Assembly: GCA_001692895.1 (NCBI GenBank)
Contig: KV748200.1
Span: forward strand, 813,343-877,342
DNA length: 64,000 nt
DNA from: Cenococcum geophilum 1.58
Taxonomy: Eukaryota > Ascomycota > Dothideomycetes > Gloniales > Gloniaceae
Direction: 5' to 3'
Each line of letters begins with the position of its first letter. Within the stretch, counting starts at the first letter, position 1. Positions 31,564 to 43,487 of this stretch are shown here, in pieces. A model generated the notes under the pieces. The model made no database searches, was not told where the DNA came from, and saw only the letters and a list, made by a program, of their open reading frames with translations. A program made the position numbers and the translations under genes.

Positions 31564-32935
31564 TAGAGGTATAGCGGTAAAGTAAAGGCATAGCGCTAGT
31601 AGGGGGTTCTCCCGCTTACCCTAATACAGTAGCATATACAAAATATTAAATTTACGCGTCTTGCACTGCGTTCCTTATACTTTTTAGTATATATTAATAC
31701 TAATTAGCCTTTATAAATGTTAGCTGTACTTAGTATACTTAATCCTCCTTTATAAGAGCCTATAGGGCCTATACCTTACCCTTCTATTCGCCGGCTAAGA
31801 GCTCCCGAGCTTACGCAAGATTAAAAACGTAACTGCTAGCTATTACACTTAATTAGGTAGTTTTATTCTTAAATCTATAAACAACTTAGCTATACTATCC
31901 GTTAAATAAGAGGAGTATATAAAGATGGAGCGTAAGCAACCCCTTAAAAGCAATCTGGCCGGCCTCCTATCCTTATATAAGCATAGGTTAAAGAGCTAGT
32001 TAAGTTTATTTATACGTTATCTACTAATTAGCAAATATCTTTTACAAAGTTAGCTAAAGTTTTAGACTTTAGTATTAAAAAGGATGCTATTCGCACTGCT
32101 TTCCTTCGCGAAGGCTTTTACTAATGTTTAGCTATACGTAAGCCTTTAATTTTAGAGAAGAATTAGGAAATTTAACTTATATAGGCTTGTAAGCATATTA
32201 ATTAGATACTTAAGTAATGGTACTAAATCTTATAGACTAACAAGACGTAGATTATAGGTGGAAGATATATATAGATATAGGTTATACAGAGAGTAGAAAA
32301 AGAGTGGAATCTAACTTATATTATAGAGAGATATTAAAGAAAGAATAGATGGATGTTTTAGGGCTGTTTTTATAGGTATGTACTTAGGCCAGGGATCTTT
32401 TAAAAGAAAGACTGGGGGTTAATTAACTAGGAGTCTTATTATGTATATATAGTGCTAGTAATCTATAGTTATATTAAGCTAATAAGAAGATAAGGTATAT
32501 ACTTAATTCTTATATAAGACGGGGCTCCTGGCTATACCATAGGGAAGATAAAAAAGGACTTATAAAAGTATAGGATTATTATTATTTTCTGGCCTCCTTA
32601 TTCTCCTAACTTAACCCCTATTAAGAGGGTGTGGCATTTTATAAAAAACTATCTTTAAGATAATTACCCTAAAAACATATTATATAACAGGCTGCGTGCG
32701 GCAGTAAAGGATATATGGGAGAAGGTAGGAAGGTATAAACTAGAGGAGCTAATTAATAGTATAAAGGAACGATACTAGGCTGTAATTAATACAGATGGTC
32801 TCTCTACTAGGTATTAATTTATATAGAATTAAGAGAATTCATCTATTTTAAGCGGCTATTATAATACTACTATATTAGGGTAAGCGGGAGAACCCCCTGC
32901 TAGCGCTATGCCTTTACTTTACCGCTGTACCTCTA
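31564..32935 (+). mobile_element. Tc1/mariner-type transposon, RIP-inactivated
   Basis: 1372 bp with 72-bp terminal inverted repeats (31564-31635 and 32864-32935) that begin TAGAGGTA and differ at four C/T sites. TA dinucleotides flank both ends (31562-31563, 32936-32937). The plus strand between about 31,990 and 32,815 reads a degenerate transposase: a helix-turn-helix-like N-part, an LxTNKT segment at the place of the first catalytic Asp (around 32,236), GWMF-type and QDGAPGYT-type segments (second Asp near 32,520), and PPYSPNLTPIKRVW near 32,600-32,640. The third catalytic residue, normally Glu in NPIE, reads Lys. Many TAG/TAA stops sit where Gln or Trp would be expected. Confidence 0.8.
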
Positions 32936-34848
32936 TAGAGTTCCGCCTCAGACTACAGGGCAAACTTAAGGTTGGTAGATAGCTGATTGATTAAAAGAAA
33001 GTGGCGTTTATTTAGGCGGAGACTAGTGACACTTTAGTATTAGTGAGTGCGCCTTAAGTTCTGCCCTTGCCGGCTAAGTCGCTTACGAGATAAATGGAGC
33101 GAAAAAGCGACTTCGTTAAGATGGCAGCATAACGTAAGCCATATACAGGTGATATTTGATCAATTTATAATAAAATCAACAACGAGCTTATATATTTCAA
33201 ATAGGCCAAATTGAAGCTTTTGTATTACTATTTCGATCGTGATATCGTTTGAATTAATTTAACTACGTTATAGTAGTGATGTAGACCCGCGCGTCGACTG
33301 GTTGTATAGGCGACTACTATATTCCTACGAGGTCCTCCTTTAGATCAACAACCTATTAATCCACTTATTTATAGGCCGCAGATTGCACTTAAATATATAA
33401 GAGAGGTGGGCCTAATCCTAATTATACCCACGGGGGTTTGGAACGGCTCTATTTAATATAGTAACGTTAAGCTTTAGTAGAGTCATTCCTTCCTTATCCC
33501 ATGCGCTGTTAAGAAAGGTCGTTTGGTAAGCAAACCAACCAGATTTGAAATGCAATATCGTGATAATAAAACTCGAATTTGGTATATATTTATATTGGTT
33601 AGGTTGGACAAAGTCTGTATTATTAGAAGAACGTTTATAACCTATTATGGTAGTTTAATTAAGGTAGAGAGCAATCTAGTGTTCGCGCACGGGCCAGATT
33701 TCCTAAACGACCTCAACAGCGCATAGGATACTCCCTTTAAGTTAACTGTATTTAATTTCTCTATATCCTAGCTTCTAAAAGGCTCTATATAGGTAAGAGT
33801 CTTTAAGATAGTAGTAGGATTATAAGGTAGAAGGCTTATAGCTTTCCAGGTGCTGTAAATTGTATTATCTCTTGCAACGCCGACTTGCGTCCATCTGTTA
33901 TCGATAAGAATCGACCAATAGAATCAGTTAAATCAAAATCATCAATGTGGAAAGGATTAAAATTAAGTAGCGGCCAGGGCTTCGGGAAGGGGTTCTTTTG
34001 CGACGCAATTTGGTTAAATATTATATTAAGTCGGCTTAACAAAGTCTATATCGTTAGAAGTATATTTAGAAGGCATGGTTAGACATTATACGCGTTGTTT
34101 TGATTTGGTGTTCTCGCACAGACCATTTGTAGATGGACGCCGGCGTTGTAAGGGATAGATGAATGCCTACATACGCACCTTTTGGTAGAGCTTTAAAAAA
34201 TATTTCTTATTACGCCTAAGTGGCCACATTAACAAAAGTCATCTACTTGCTTCCTATAGTATTAAAAGAGCGGCCTAAAATAACCTATATTTAGTGGTTA
34301 AAGCTTATAAGTTAAATAAGGTACTATGCTTGCCGAAATATCGTAAACTTGCGCCGGAGTAAAGCCGGTTATCGCGCACCACCCAATTTTATATAGAAAT
34401 CGATATAATTGATTATTTCTACCTGCTTACGCCATTATAATAGGCCGTTATCTTCTAATTAAGGTTATAAACCAAATTAAGCTTTATTTAAATCTTAATA
34501 AGTACGTATCTAATATTGCGGTTGCTTTAGGGCTATTAAAAACAACTATTTATAAGCTTTAATTAAACTAGGACCTTTAGGGCCAACTATATACGCTATT
34601 TAGTATAAAACTAGGTAGACCGGGCCTTCTTTTAGAGTATTAAAAGTAGGTCAGTATTCTTGGCATAGTATTAAGTTTTTTATTAATATTTTTGCTTAAT
34701 TATAGTAACTACTTAAGTACCTTAAAGAAAGGCCTACCGCGTATCTTAATAAGATATAAGACTTCCTCTTTAACGAACTTAATATCTAAGCCTTTATTAC
34801 TACTATTTACTATATTCTTAAGGTAGCTTAGTAGTTTTAAAAGGTAGT
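32936..34848. other. AT-rich repeat relics, unassigned
   Basis: No intact gene. The interval 33,520-34,130 contains two copies of the GTGTTCGCGCACGGGCC-type motif and the RPSVIDKNRPI reading (33,885-33,920), both related to 3.95-4.72 kb. The interval 34,440-34,840 is RIP-decayed, with a plus-strand frame rich in TAA/TAG that I cannot assign. Confidence 0.45.
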
Positions 34849-35119
34849 TATTACGGTACCGCTATAGACCCTTTCTGTTACGGCACTGTTACAGACCCTC
34901 GTTAGGGGCTCGTCTGGAGCCTTGGCGCTATATATATAAACGTGTCCTTTCCTTAACCTTCTTCTAGTCCTTGTCTTGATATTCTCGTTAATAGACTACC
35001 AATTGTACAGGCTTACGCGTCCCTCTTGCCGTGCTCGTGCCTTGATTAACTAAGTCGCTAACATTATATTAAGACCAACCACCCTTTTTTCCTAAGAAGG
35101 AACTTAAAAATATCTATAA

Positions 35120-35182
35120 GGATATAGAACAGGACCCTAAGGATATAGAACAGGACCCTAAGGATATAGAACAGGACCCTAA
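35120..35182. repeat. 21-bp tandem repeat ×3 (GGATATAGAACAGGACCCTAA)
   Basis: Three perfect copies, followed by four copies of GAACTA (35,183-35,208). They lie in the leader of Z. The CCCTAA at each unit end is not telomeric. Confidence 0.85.
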
Positions 35183-35916
35183 GAACTAGAACTAGAACTA
35201 GAACTAAAACCCTAAGAATACGAACGGAATATAAACGGAACACGAATAGCATATAAATATAACCACGACCCTAAGAACCAGACACGCACGGATAAGGACC
35301 CCTAAAAGAACCTACCAGAAATTACCTAATACCCCTACATTTAGCGAATACTAGATTAATTCGACTGGGTTGATCTAATTAAACTAGAGCCTTAATATAG
35401 GCCTATTACTAAATCGAATTAATTAAATTAAGGCCTTTTAGGGAGGTATAAACGATTAAATTAAGTATATGACCCTAACCGTACAACCCAACCAACGAAC
35501 GAACTGACGAATTAAAATGTCAAAATAAGGTTTCGCCAAGACGCTAACTGGACCCTTCTTAACCCTTTTAAATTGAAAGCGAACGACCTTAACGACCAGT
35601 TATACTAGACGTTAATTATTTAAATATACAGCCAGCGAATAAGGAACGATTTGGTTAAATTAATCGATTAAATCAAAATTAAAAGGAATTAATTTGGACT
35701 ACTTAAAGAACCTACATGTCTTAACTTCTAAGTAAGCCTCTGCCATTAGTTCGCTTAGGTGTACGTAATTAAAGTTAAATCTAACCTTTAACAACTGCCT
35801 ACCCTGTAGGACTCTATTATTATTCTTATTAAAATATATGAGTATCTATTACCTAGACATTAAATATACGCGATAGAACCAGTAGCAATATTACCGATAG
35901 TATGGCTCTATTAGCT

Positions 35917-36800
35917 CTTCCGTTCGAACCTTCCTATACTATGTTAAAGAGCCTCCGTTAAAAGGTCTCTAATTACACTATTACCTCTATTACCCTACCT
36001 CATCGACCTAAGAACCTCTCTACGGATCTCCACCCCTACCTTAACAACGCTATTGTGACCTTAAGCACTTTAACGGCCTATCTATACAATAATAATGCTT
36101 CCTAGGCTATAAGGGTAGTAGAGGTAAAAGAGGGGGTAGAAAGAGTTAATATAAAGGTTGAAGAAGTTAAGGCTAAGGTTGTGGAAGTTAAAGCTTAGGT
36201 TAATGAGGTTAATAAGAAGGTTGATAAGGTTAATAAGAAGGTTGACGAGGTTAATAAGAAGGTTGATAAGGTTGATAAGAAGGTTGACAAGGTTGACAAG
36301 AAGGTTAATAAGGTTGACAAGAAGGTTGACGAGGTTAATAAGAAGGTTGCGGAAATTAAGACGGAGGTTGCGGAGGTCAAGACATAAGTTAACGACGTTA
36401 AGTTGTAAGTAATGTCGTTAGAAATGTAAATGGACAATATTAAGAATAGCCTTTTTAACTAGACGTAAAGCCTTAATAACCACACATATATTTAACTAAA
36501 TTCTATATAAAAATGGCTCGACGACTAGATTAAACCTATTATAGCTTATGTTTAGGATGGAGACTGCTATAGGTATATTGTGGCTAAAGGTTTTCCTAAT
36601 AGAGTTAAAGACTTCTGGAGGCTTGTTTTAGACCCTAAGACCCTAATAGATCTTGTAAGATATTACTTAGTACGAGACTAGGAACGATGGAAGAGGGCTA
36701 CCTTAAGGGATACTAACGTTAGCTGTTATATAGAACTAGAGGATACAGTTACCGCGCATTTATATAAGTGTTTAAGGGCCCTGGCTATAATATAGGGCCT
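35917..36800 (+). pseudogene. Coiled-coil protein of element Z, RIP-interrupted
   Basis: One plus-strand frame can be followed for almost 300 codons with only TAG/TAA interruptions (read as former Gln codons). The middle (36,150-36,400) is a long run of heptads with Val at a and d positions, such as NKKVDKVNKKVDEVNKKVDK. The DNA there is a 21/42-bp repeat (GTTAATAAGAAGGTTGATAAG). The C-part contains YIVAKGFPNRVKDFWRLVLD and VRYYLVRD followed by RWKRA. I do not know the family. It is the only protein frame in Z and so may be a gag-like protein or a passenger. Confidence 0.6.
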
Positions 36801-37780
36801 ATAGTATAGCGTCCTTAAACCCCTAAGACCTTAACGCTAAGGCCTAGGAAAGCGTAAGGTAGAGATAGATAATAGGTTAAGACGAGTTAGGGCACGAGAA
36901 GACTAGGACAACGATTCTGTAACAGGATTAGAATTAACCTCTTTATAAGATGTTGACGACTAAAGGTCTTAGCCGAGTAGGGTAATATCGGTGTAGATAT
37001 GGGTACCTTCTAATACAGAGAGAAGAGATCTTGTAGAACTGCTGATGGTAGCTAAAAGAGAGGATCCAGGAAGACGTAGCCCTAAGTCTATATATTAGGA
37101 GCCTAGTAATTCTTCTAAGCTTTAATAGAGGATTAGATCTACTTCTTCTACTAAATAATAGAGGAATCGGATGCGTTATAGCGACGGTCAATTAGTCTAT
37201 ACCTCTAAGCTTTAAGGACAACATCAGGACCGCACCCCTAGGGAAGAGCTTTGTTAACCAGTCTCTAGCCTAGAACCTACTTAACTATTCTCTAGTAAGG
37301 AGCTTAGATAATTAGCCCCTGGTCTAGGTCCTACTTAACCACTCTCTACACTATAACCTGACCTAACCTAACTAACAAGACGTCGCGCTAATACGCCTAC
37401 AACACTAATCCTAACGCTAGTACCGTACTGCTACCTAAACCAACCGACTTCTACTACTCTACCTGCAGCTACCCAATTAACCCTTGCTGCTCCACCTGCA
37501 ACAACAATTTAGAACGGATCTATAATATGGCTTTCTTAACGGGGAGGATAACTATAAAGCCTGAGGGCAGGCTTTTGCGGAGGGGGGGGTAATATTACGG
37601 CACTATTACAGACCCTTATTAGGGGCTCGTCTGGAGCCTTGGCGCTATATATATAGACGTGTCCTTTCCTCAACCTTCTTCTAGTCCTTGTTTTGATATT
37701 CTCGTTAATAGACTACCAATTGTACAGGCTTGCGTGTCCCTCTTGCCGTACTCGTGCCTTAATTAACTGAGTCGCTAACA

Positions 37781-38026
37781 CTTTCAGCTAGGTAGGTATT
37801 AAGACAAATAATGTTAGCTGGTTGGTAGGTAGAGATATAGAATTGAATAAGTGATCTGTTTTATTTAAGGTGGCTTTAAGAGCCCTAATATATATAAGAG
37901 AATTAACCCCCTATAGGGGTCCCTAGAGGGTAGTGTAATAAGACGATATTAGGCTAATACTGATGTCTAACAGCCGTCGTCATAGGTCAATATTACCTAT
38001 AGGTAAAGCTACCTCCGTGGCCAACA
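37781..38026 (-). repeat. 3' LTR of Y (main part) and TSD copy of Z
   Basis: 37781-37785 is the duplicated CTTTC of the Z insertion. 37786-38026 continues the Y LTR, about 90 percent identical by eye to 43247-43487, with differences mostly C/T or G/A. Confidence 0.85.
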
Positions 38027-41000
38027 CACCCCCTTAGATCTGGCGTAGAGCGGCAGAGCTGGATTACTGGATTAGGTAGTTATAATAGACGAGCTAGTAG
38101 TGAGCTTTATGATTTAATTGTTAGTTTATTAGATATCTAATATCTTAAAGCCCTACTACTTTAACGAATTTTTAATGATTTTGCTTTAAGAGAGCTTTAG
38201 TTAGTCTATCTGCAGCTATTTTACTTATCGGTACCCATTATACGACAAAGCTTCCATTTTATACCTTTTAGCAAAGCTAGAATTGATAGATATCTATATA
38301 TTAGAGTTTTGTAGATACCGTAGGGGTCTCTTTTGTTACAATCCGTACTAACTGCTGATTATTATAATTAATAATAACGTCCTGTTCTGGATTAAATCTA
38401 ATAACTTTAAAGATCCGAACTATATGCTTAACCTCCCCGCTAATATGCGAGAGAGCTAGGAGTTCTGCCTTTTATCTAGTTACCTGCTATGCTATTAACC
38501 TATTAAATAAGCTTATTAAGAAGCCCTATAAGCTCCGTTATATTAGAGCATTGTTAGTAAAGCTAGTATTAGACGCAGCTTTTAGAACCTGGTTTATCTC
38601 ATATAGCGTAATAGTAGAGAACTTAAGAGCGAGGTACCTAGTATTATAGAGATAGGTAAGCAATCTGTTGATCTCCGTAAGATAAGCTAGCGACGGATTT
38701 TATAAGAACTTAGTTAGCCTGCTAATAGAAAAAGCGATATTTAGTTGTATAGTAGATGCCGGATATATTGCAGAACCTATATGGTGTTAATATCCTTTTA
38801 TCTAATTTGGCATAGCTTCTCCTTTATATAATGTCAATTCCTAGCCCAATAGTGGTGTAGCTAATAGCTTTAGATATTCTAGATGGTATATTAAGACTAG
38901 CTTCTTAAGATACTAATCTAGATAGAGCTAGAGCTTTCCCTTTTGTCGATCTTGTATAACACGAGTATTTAGAAATGACGTGAATTGAGGTATTTGGCGG
39001 ATCTCAAATTAATCTTATAGCTGCTTTAGGATATCCTCTATCTGCTATTAATAGCTTAGGTGTCCTATAATTAGGATATTGTTAACGTAGAAGAATATAA
39101 AGATAGGTTTAGTAGGGTATATATAGAGACACGGCTTATTTAGTATAGCTTTTAAACCTATACTCCGTAAAGCAGTAGACATTTCTAAGAACTATAATTT
39201 GGGAGATTTACGTAGTCCGTATATTATCTTTCTTAGACGGAGAGAGAATCTAGGTAGTAGGTCTATACCCTTAGGGGGAATAAGGTAGACCTTATTATTA
39301 ACTAAGGCATTAACAAAGGCGTTAACGGCGTTAATTTATATAACGTCTAGGTTAAAACTAGCGATAAAAGCGTAGAGCAGATAGAAGGTCTAATAGGCTA
39401 CCGTAATAGCTTTGACCTCTTCTTATAAGACTACTTAAAGGTCTCTGCGGATAACTAGATAAGCTTTAAATCTTATAATAAAGCCATCCAAATCTTCCTT
39501 ATATGTAAAGACCTATATAGTAGAAAGTTAATAAACCTTCTTAACTAGTTATACCTCGTCCTAGGTGTGTTTTCCTATTAAGGCCTTTATCTTAGTATAA
39601 GCAGCTACTTTAAACTCTATAGCGTACCTATAATTAAGTATTTCTTTCTATGACTTTAGTAGTGGTGGAAAATCGTCTTAATATCCGTACGTTTTTATAG
39701 CAGTAGTATAGAAAGCGTAAGCCAATGGTGTTATATCTAGATTGATAATATTATTACCATTATTAATTTAAACCGCAAAGGCTCGTCGTTATAAATCCTG
39801 ATTTAGCATATCTTTTTGTCACGGAAGTGGGCACGAGCTGGAATACAATGTACTAAATAGGGTAGTAATTAAAGAAGGCTACGTACGCGTAACTATGCGT
39901 GGTTGATATAAAGACATTTGGATGAAGAAGAAGATTCTTCGTGTGCCAGGTCGGGTATAAATAGGGGTTATAGGGGAACGTGTGTAGGTGTTTTGGGACG
40001 AACGTGAGTACGGGTCAAGAATGTTAAAACGCGCAGGGACGTGAGAGCGTGTGAGTCCCGTGACACTTTCTTCTTTGCTATAGGCCGCTTTTTACGGCTA
40101 GAATATCTCTTACCCCCTAATGATGAGCCTGCTGTTATCTAAGGTTTGGAATGAGGTGTAGAATCTACAAACGGTGGTTTGGTGTCTTTAGGAGATAACC
40201 AAGTAGTAGATAATATCTATGGCGTAGATACTACCGTAGATGGTGTTTGTTAAGGCGTTAGAGATATAGAGGGTATAGATAGTTCTGGAGTTAGCTCCGG
40301 GGTAGGTAGCTAATAAAGTTCTTCTGTTAAGATCTAAATGCTTTTTAATATAGGAGTAACGTTAATATTTGCTAAATATGGTAGTCTTATATCTAGTTCT
40401 TTGTTAAAGTTTTTTATCTAGTCCTTACTGCTATTTTAAAGATTATCTAGTAGGTTTTAGACTTACTAAAAACGGTCCTTTTAAGCCTATGAGATAATAA
40501 GGTATTCTAGTGTTTTAGGAGATTAATATCTCTTTAACTTATTAATTTGTATATTACAAAATCGGATAATGCGGTTAGTAGTTAGTATCTATACCCTATA
40601 GATATTTAAAGCTTCTATACTAACGAGATAACCTATTTAGGCTTGTGACTTAAACTTTACCTTCCTAGAAATGCTGTATTTAATAAGTACGTAGGTTAAA
40701 GATCCGGCTATATAAAGTCCTGCTAGCCATAGCTTTTATTTATATAGTATCTTAAATAGGGTCTTTTAGTTAATAGACTTAATAGGAGTTTAATTAAGTA
40801 GGAACACTATAAGGAGTACGAATTTGGGCCATAGATCCACGGGTAACTTTGCTTTAATAATAGCAGTCCTTACTTATTTGGAAATGGCTCTTCCTAACCT
40901 CTCTATAGGTCTATTTTAAGCTAGGGTATCTAGTATCGATTGCTTAATAATACCTCTGTTAAGCTAGATAAGGTTTTTTACCCTAGCGCCTATACCTTGC

Positions 41001-41029
41001 TCCTTATCTATATACTAAATACGGACACC

Positions 41030-41377
41030 TTAAGCATTAAATTTCTTCGCAAACGCTATTATTGATTTAAAGAGTAGGAGTAGCGTCTCTTGCTTATGGT
41101 TCTTAATAGGAAAAGCATAATGGTACTTTATATAGTTATACCAAAAGTAAGCTATATACGTGTCTTTATTAAACCCATCTTCTTTTATAATAATATTAAA
41201 GTGTATATATTTAAACGGGTAGGTTCCCTTTATGGATATTCTATAAAATATCTGCTGTGTTATCTTTCTAAGAATATATAGTTTATAAAGTAGTATATTA
41301 TATAGAGTTCTTCCTCTATCTATCTTAACTACTTTAACTCCATCTACTGCAGTTAGTAAATAATCTACTAACTCCAT
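41030..41377 (-). pseudogene. copia integrase fragment of Y
   Basis: 115 open codons on the minus strand carry an integrase-like stretch: YPFKYIHFNIIIKEDG with the Asp of the first catalytic position reading Asn, then YFWYNYIKYHYAFPIKNHKQ and LLLLFKSIIAFAKKF. The frame ends at both sides in RIP-type stops. It is part of element Y. Confidence 0.65.
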
Positions 41378-43242
41378 ATTATAGTGTAGTAAGCGTTAAT
41401 GCCATACTTTATTATATACTGAGGTCTTAAAGAATCTAGTGGATGTAGCATAGGTAATAGGAGTAGGTGGTAAGTAGGCAATAGTATTAATAAGGTAGAG
41501 ACCTCTGTATTTTATAAGGTTAGTAAATAGGCTTCTATTATCCTTATAGCGTAGGTGGTTTATAGATTGGTCTATAATTACTTTAACCCTATAGAGCTTC
41601 GCTGTGGATATTAGATTGGTATGAAAATAAGGAGCGTATACTATGTTCCTTAATATTAGATACCTAGTTAGACGTTATTCGCCTACCTTAATAGCCAAGC
41701 TGATATCACCATATCTATAGATTTCTGCTCCTAAATCTTTAGCTATTATTATAGATATATAAGGCTTAAGGTTATAAAAGTATCTAATATTGTTATAGAA
41801 GTGTATATCTACTATAGTGTTATACCCCTAGGCGTTAATTAAAGACAGATCCGGATGTTCCTATAATGATAACGATGAGTAGGATATTGTTATAGCAGCC
41901 GCTATAGCTTAGGGCCTGTCCAGATTCTTAATCTTTTTAGTAGAAGCTAATAGAGACATTCTTGACCTAGGGCCTTCCCTCTTAATCTACTTAACCCTTT
42001 TATTATAATACTACTTGTTTATTAGAACCTTAAGCTATTTTTAATACCTCTGTAGATACTTATTATTTGGTATAAAGTTCGGACCTTAAAGAGACTGAAA
42101 TAGTTACTTGTAATTCTTTAACTTATAGGGTAAACCATAAGCAAAGCACTTTGCCTTAGGTGATTAAGAAGGTGCTAGAGTAATAAACGTCGTAGGATCT
42201 ACAGCTAGCTGCCCTAAAAGTATAGCATAGGTATTACGTCCCATATTTAGATACTTATAGAGGAGGTTAAATTCCTTAATTATTATCGCTATTTCGAGCT
42301 TTTTTAACCTCTTCGCTACCTTTTAAATAAAGGTATAATATAGAGCTAGATAGATCCCCTTATAGTCCTAAACAAAGGCTTATATAACGCTGCTCTCTAT
42401 TACCTTTATTAGCCCTTCCTCTAGTTCTTCGCCGTTCTATATAATGGTGATATAAAGCTAAAGCCATAATTTTAGAGTCTGGTGTTTAGGCCCTTGTTTC
42501 CGTTTCCTAAGATCGTCTAATACTATCTGCTGCAATGTAGCTTAAGATGGCTTTACTACCTTCTTTAGCTGTCTTATAATTAAATATGGTGTAGTAAGGT
42601 TCTTAAGATAACCCAAAAAGTTAGTACCTACGGTGGTATATAAGAGTACTATAAACGTATAGAGCTTCTCTTCCCGCTTTAGGTAGTCTTGTCGTTATAG
42701 CTTATAGAGCTTAAAGAGCATTCTCTATATCTCTAGAGATTGCTAAGGTTATTGTTCTTAACTTAATAACCTAGGTATAGCTGTTCTAGTAGACGCTAAA
42801 GTTGCTGCTAAAGCTGTAGGAGCTACTATAGGTATTGCAGGAGCTGCTGCTGGTGCTGTAAAAGCTGCTGCTAGTGCTATAGAAGCTGCAGGAGCTATTG
42901 CAGGTGCTATAGGAGCTGCTGCTATCGAAGGTATAGCTAGCTTAGTGTTTTCTTTAATTTCGTTTTCCGTCTTATCTGGGTTAATATAGTCCTAGATCTT
43001 CGCAAAACTTGCTTTTTAGCGGATAAATTAAAACCATATAGGCTAGTCTTTCTGGGTTAGTAAAAGAGGGTTTATAGAGTCCTTGGTTGCCATATTAGCT
43101 TTTATTTTAAGATTGCGTAAAGAGACGCGCTTACGCGTAAAGCACGCGATATTCCGTGACGAACTATGCTTAAAGAGGCTTAGTAGTAGTCGTCTGGCCA
43201 CTAAGATCTCCCTAGTGCTTAGAAGGTTACCAGGCTTATAAC

Positions 43243-43487
43243 TTTTAGCCAGGCAGGTATTAAGATAAATAACGTTAGCTGGCTGGTAGGTAGAGATACA
43301 GAATTAAATAAGTGATCTATTTTATTTAAGGTGGCTTTAAGAGCCCTAATATATATAAGAGAATTGACCCCCTACAGGGGTCCCTAGAGGGTGGTGTAAT
43401 AAGACAATATTAGGCTAATACTGATGTCTAACAGCCGTCGTCACAGGTCAATATTACCTATAGGTAAAGCTACCTCCGTGGCTAACA
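43243..43487 (-). repeat. 5' LTR of Y
   Basis: 245 bp, directly followed (at higher coordinates) by the GACCC target duplication and the rest of the X 5' LTR. Confidence 0.85.

Larger units (their letters stand above)
34876..37780 (+). mobile_element. LTR element Z (non-autonomous), inserted in Y
   Basis: The 188-bp LTRs (34876-35063 and 37593-37780) begin TGTTACGGCACTG (TATTACGG in the 3' copy, a G-to-A change) and end GTCGCTAACA. The TSD is CTTTC (34871-34875 and 37781-37785). A GGAGGGGGGGG purine tract precedes the 3' LTR. At 2.9 kb it is too small for pol. It carries one long degenerate plus-strand frame (about 35,900-36,800) that codes for a coiled coil. It also has one decayed unit of the X hairpin family at 37,379-37,402. 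Confidence 0.88.
34872..43487 (-). mobile_element. copia-type LTR retrotransposon Y, inserted in the 5' LTR of X
   Basis: The LTRs are 245 bp: 43243-43487, and 34872-34875 plus 37786-38026 because Z split it. In element orientation they begin TGTTAGCCACGGAGG (TGTTGGCC in the other copy). The TSD is GACCC (34867-34871 and 43488-43492). On the minus strand, AAGGGGGTG precedes the 3' LTR and GTTATAAGCCTGG follows the 5' LTR, a decayed form of the initiator-tRNA half-molecule site of W. Gag starts near 43,093 (MATKDSINPLLLTQKD) and includes DYINPDKTE. An Ala/Pro-rich tract lies at 42,790-42,930. An integrase stretch is open at 41,030-41,377 (IIIKEDGFNKDTYIAYFWYN). The native size is about 5.7 kb, normal for copia. 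Elsewhere it is full of TAA/TAG. Confidence 0.85.

Noticed and set aside
35120..35230. CCCTAA-containing repeats resembling fungal telomere sequence
   Set aside because: The CCCTAA is part of a 21-bp unit and then GAACTA runs inside an LTR element; there is no uninterrupted (CCCTAA)n.
37812..38026. A shorter LTR for Y starting at TGTTAGCTGG
   Set aside because: Similarity between the two LTR copies continues 26-30 bp further outward, and the GACCC target duplication abuts the longer version, so the LTR is 245 bp.
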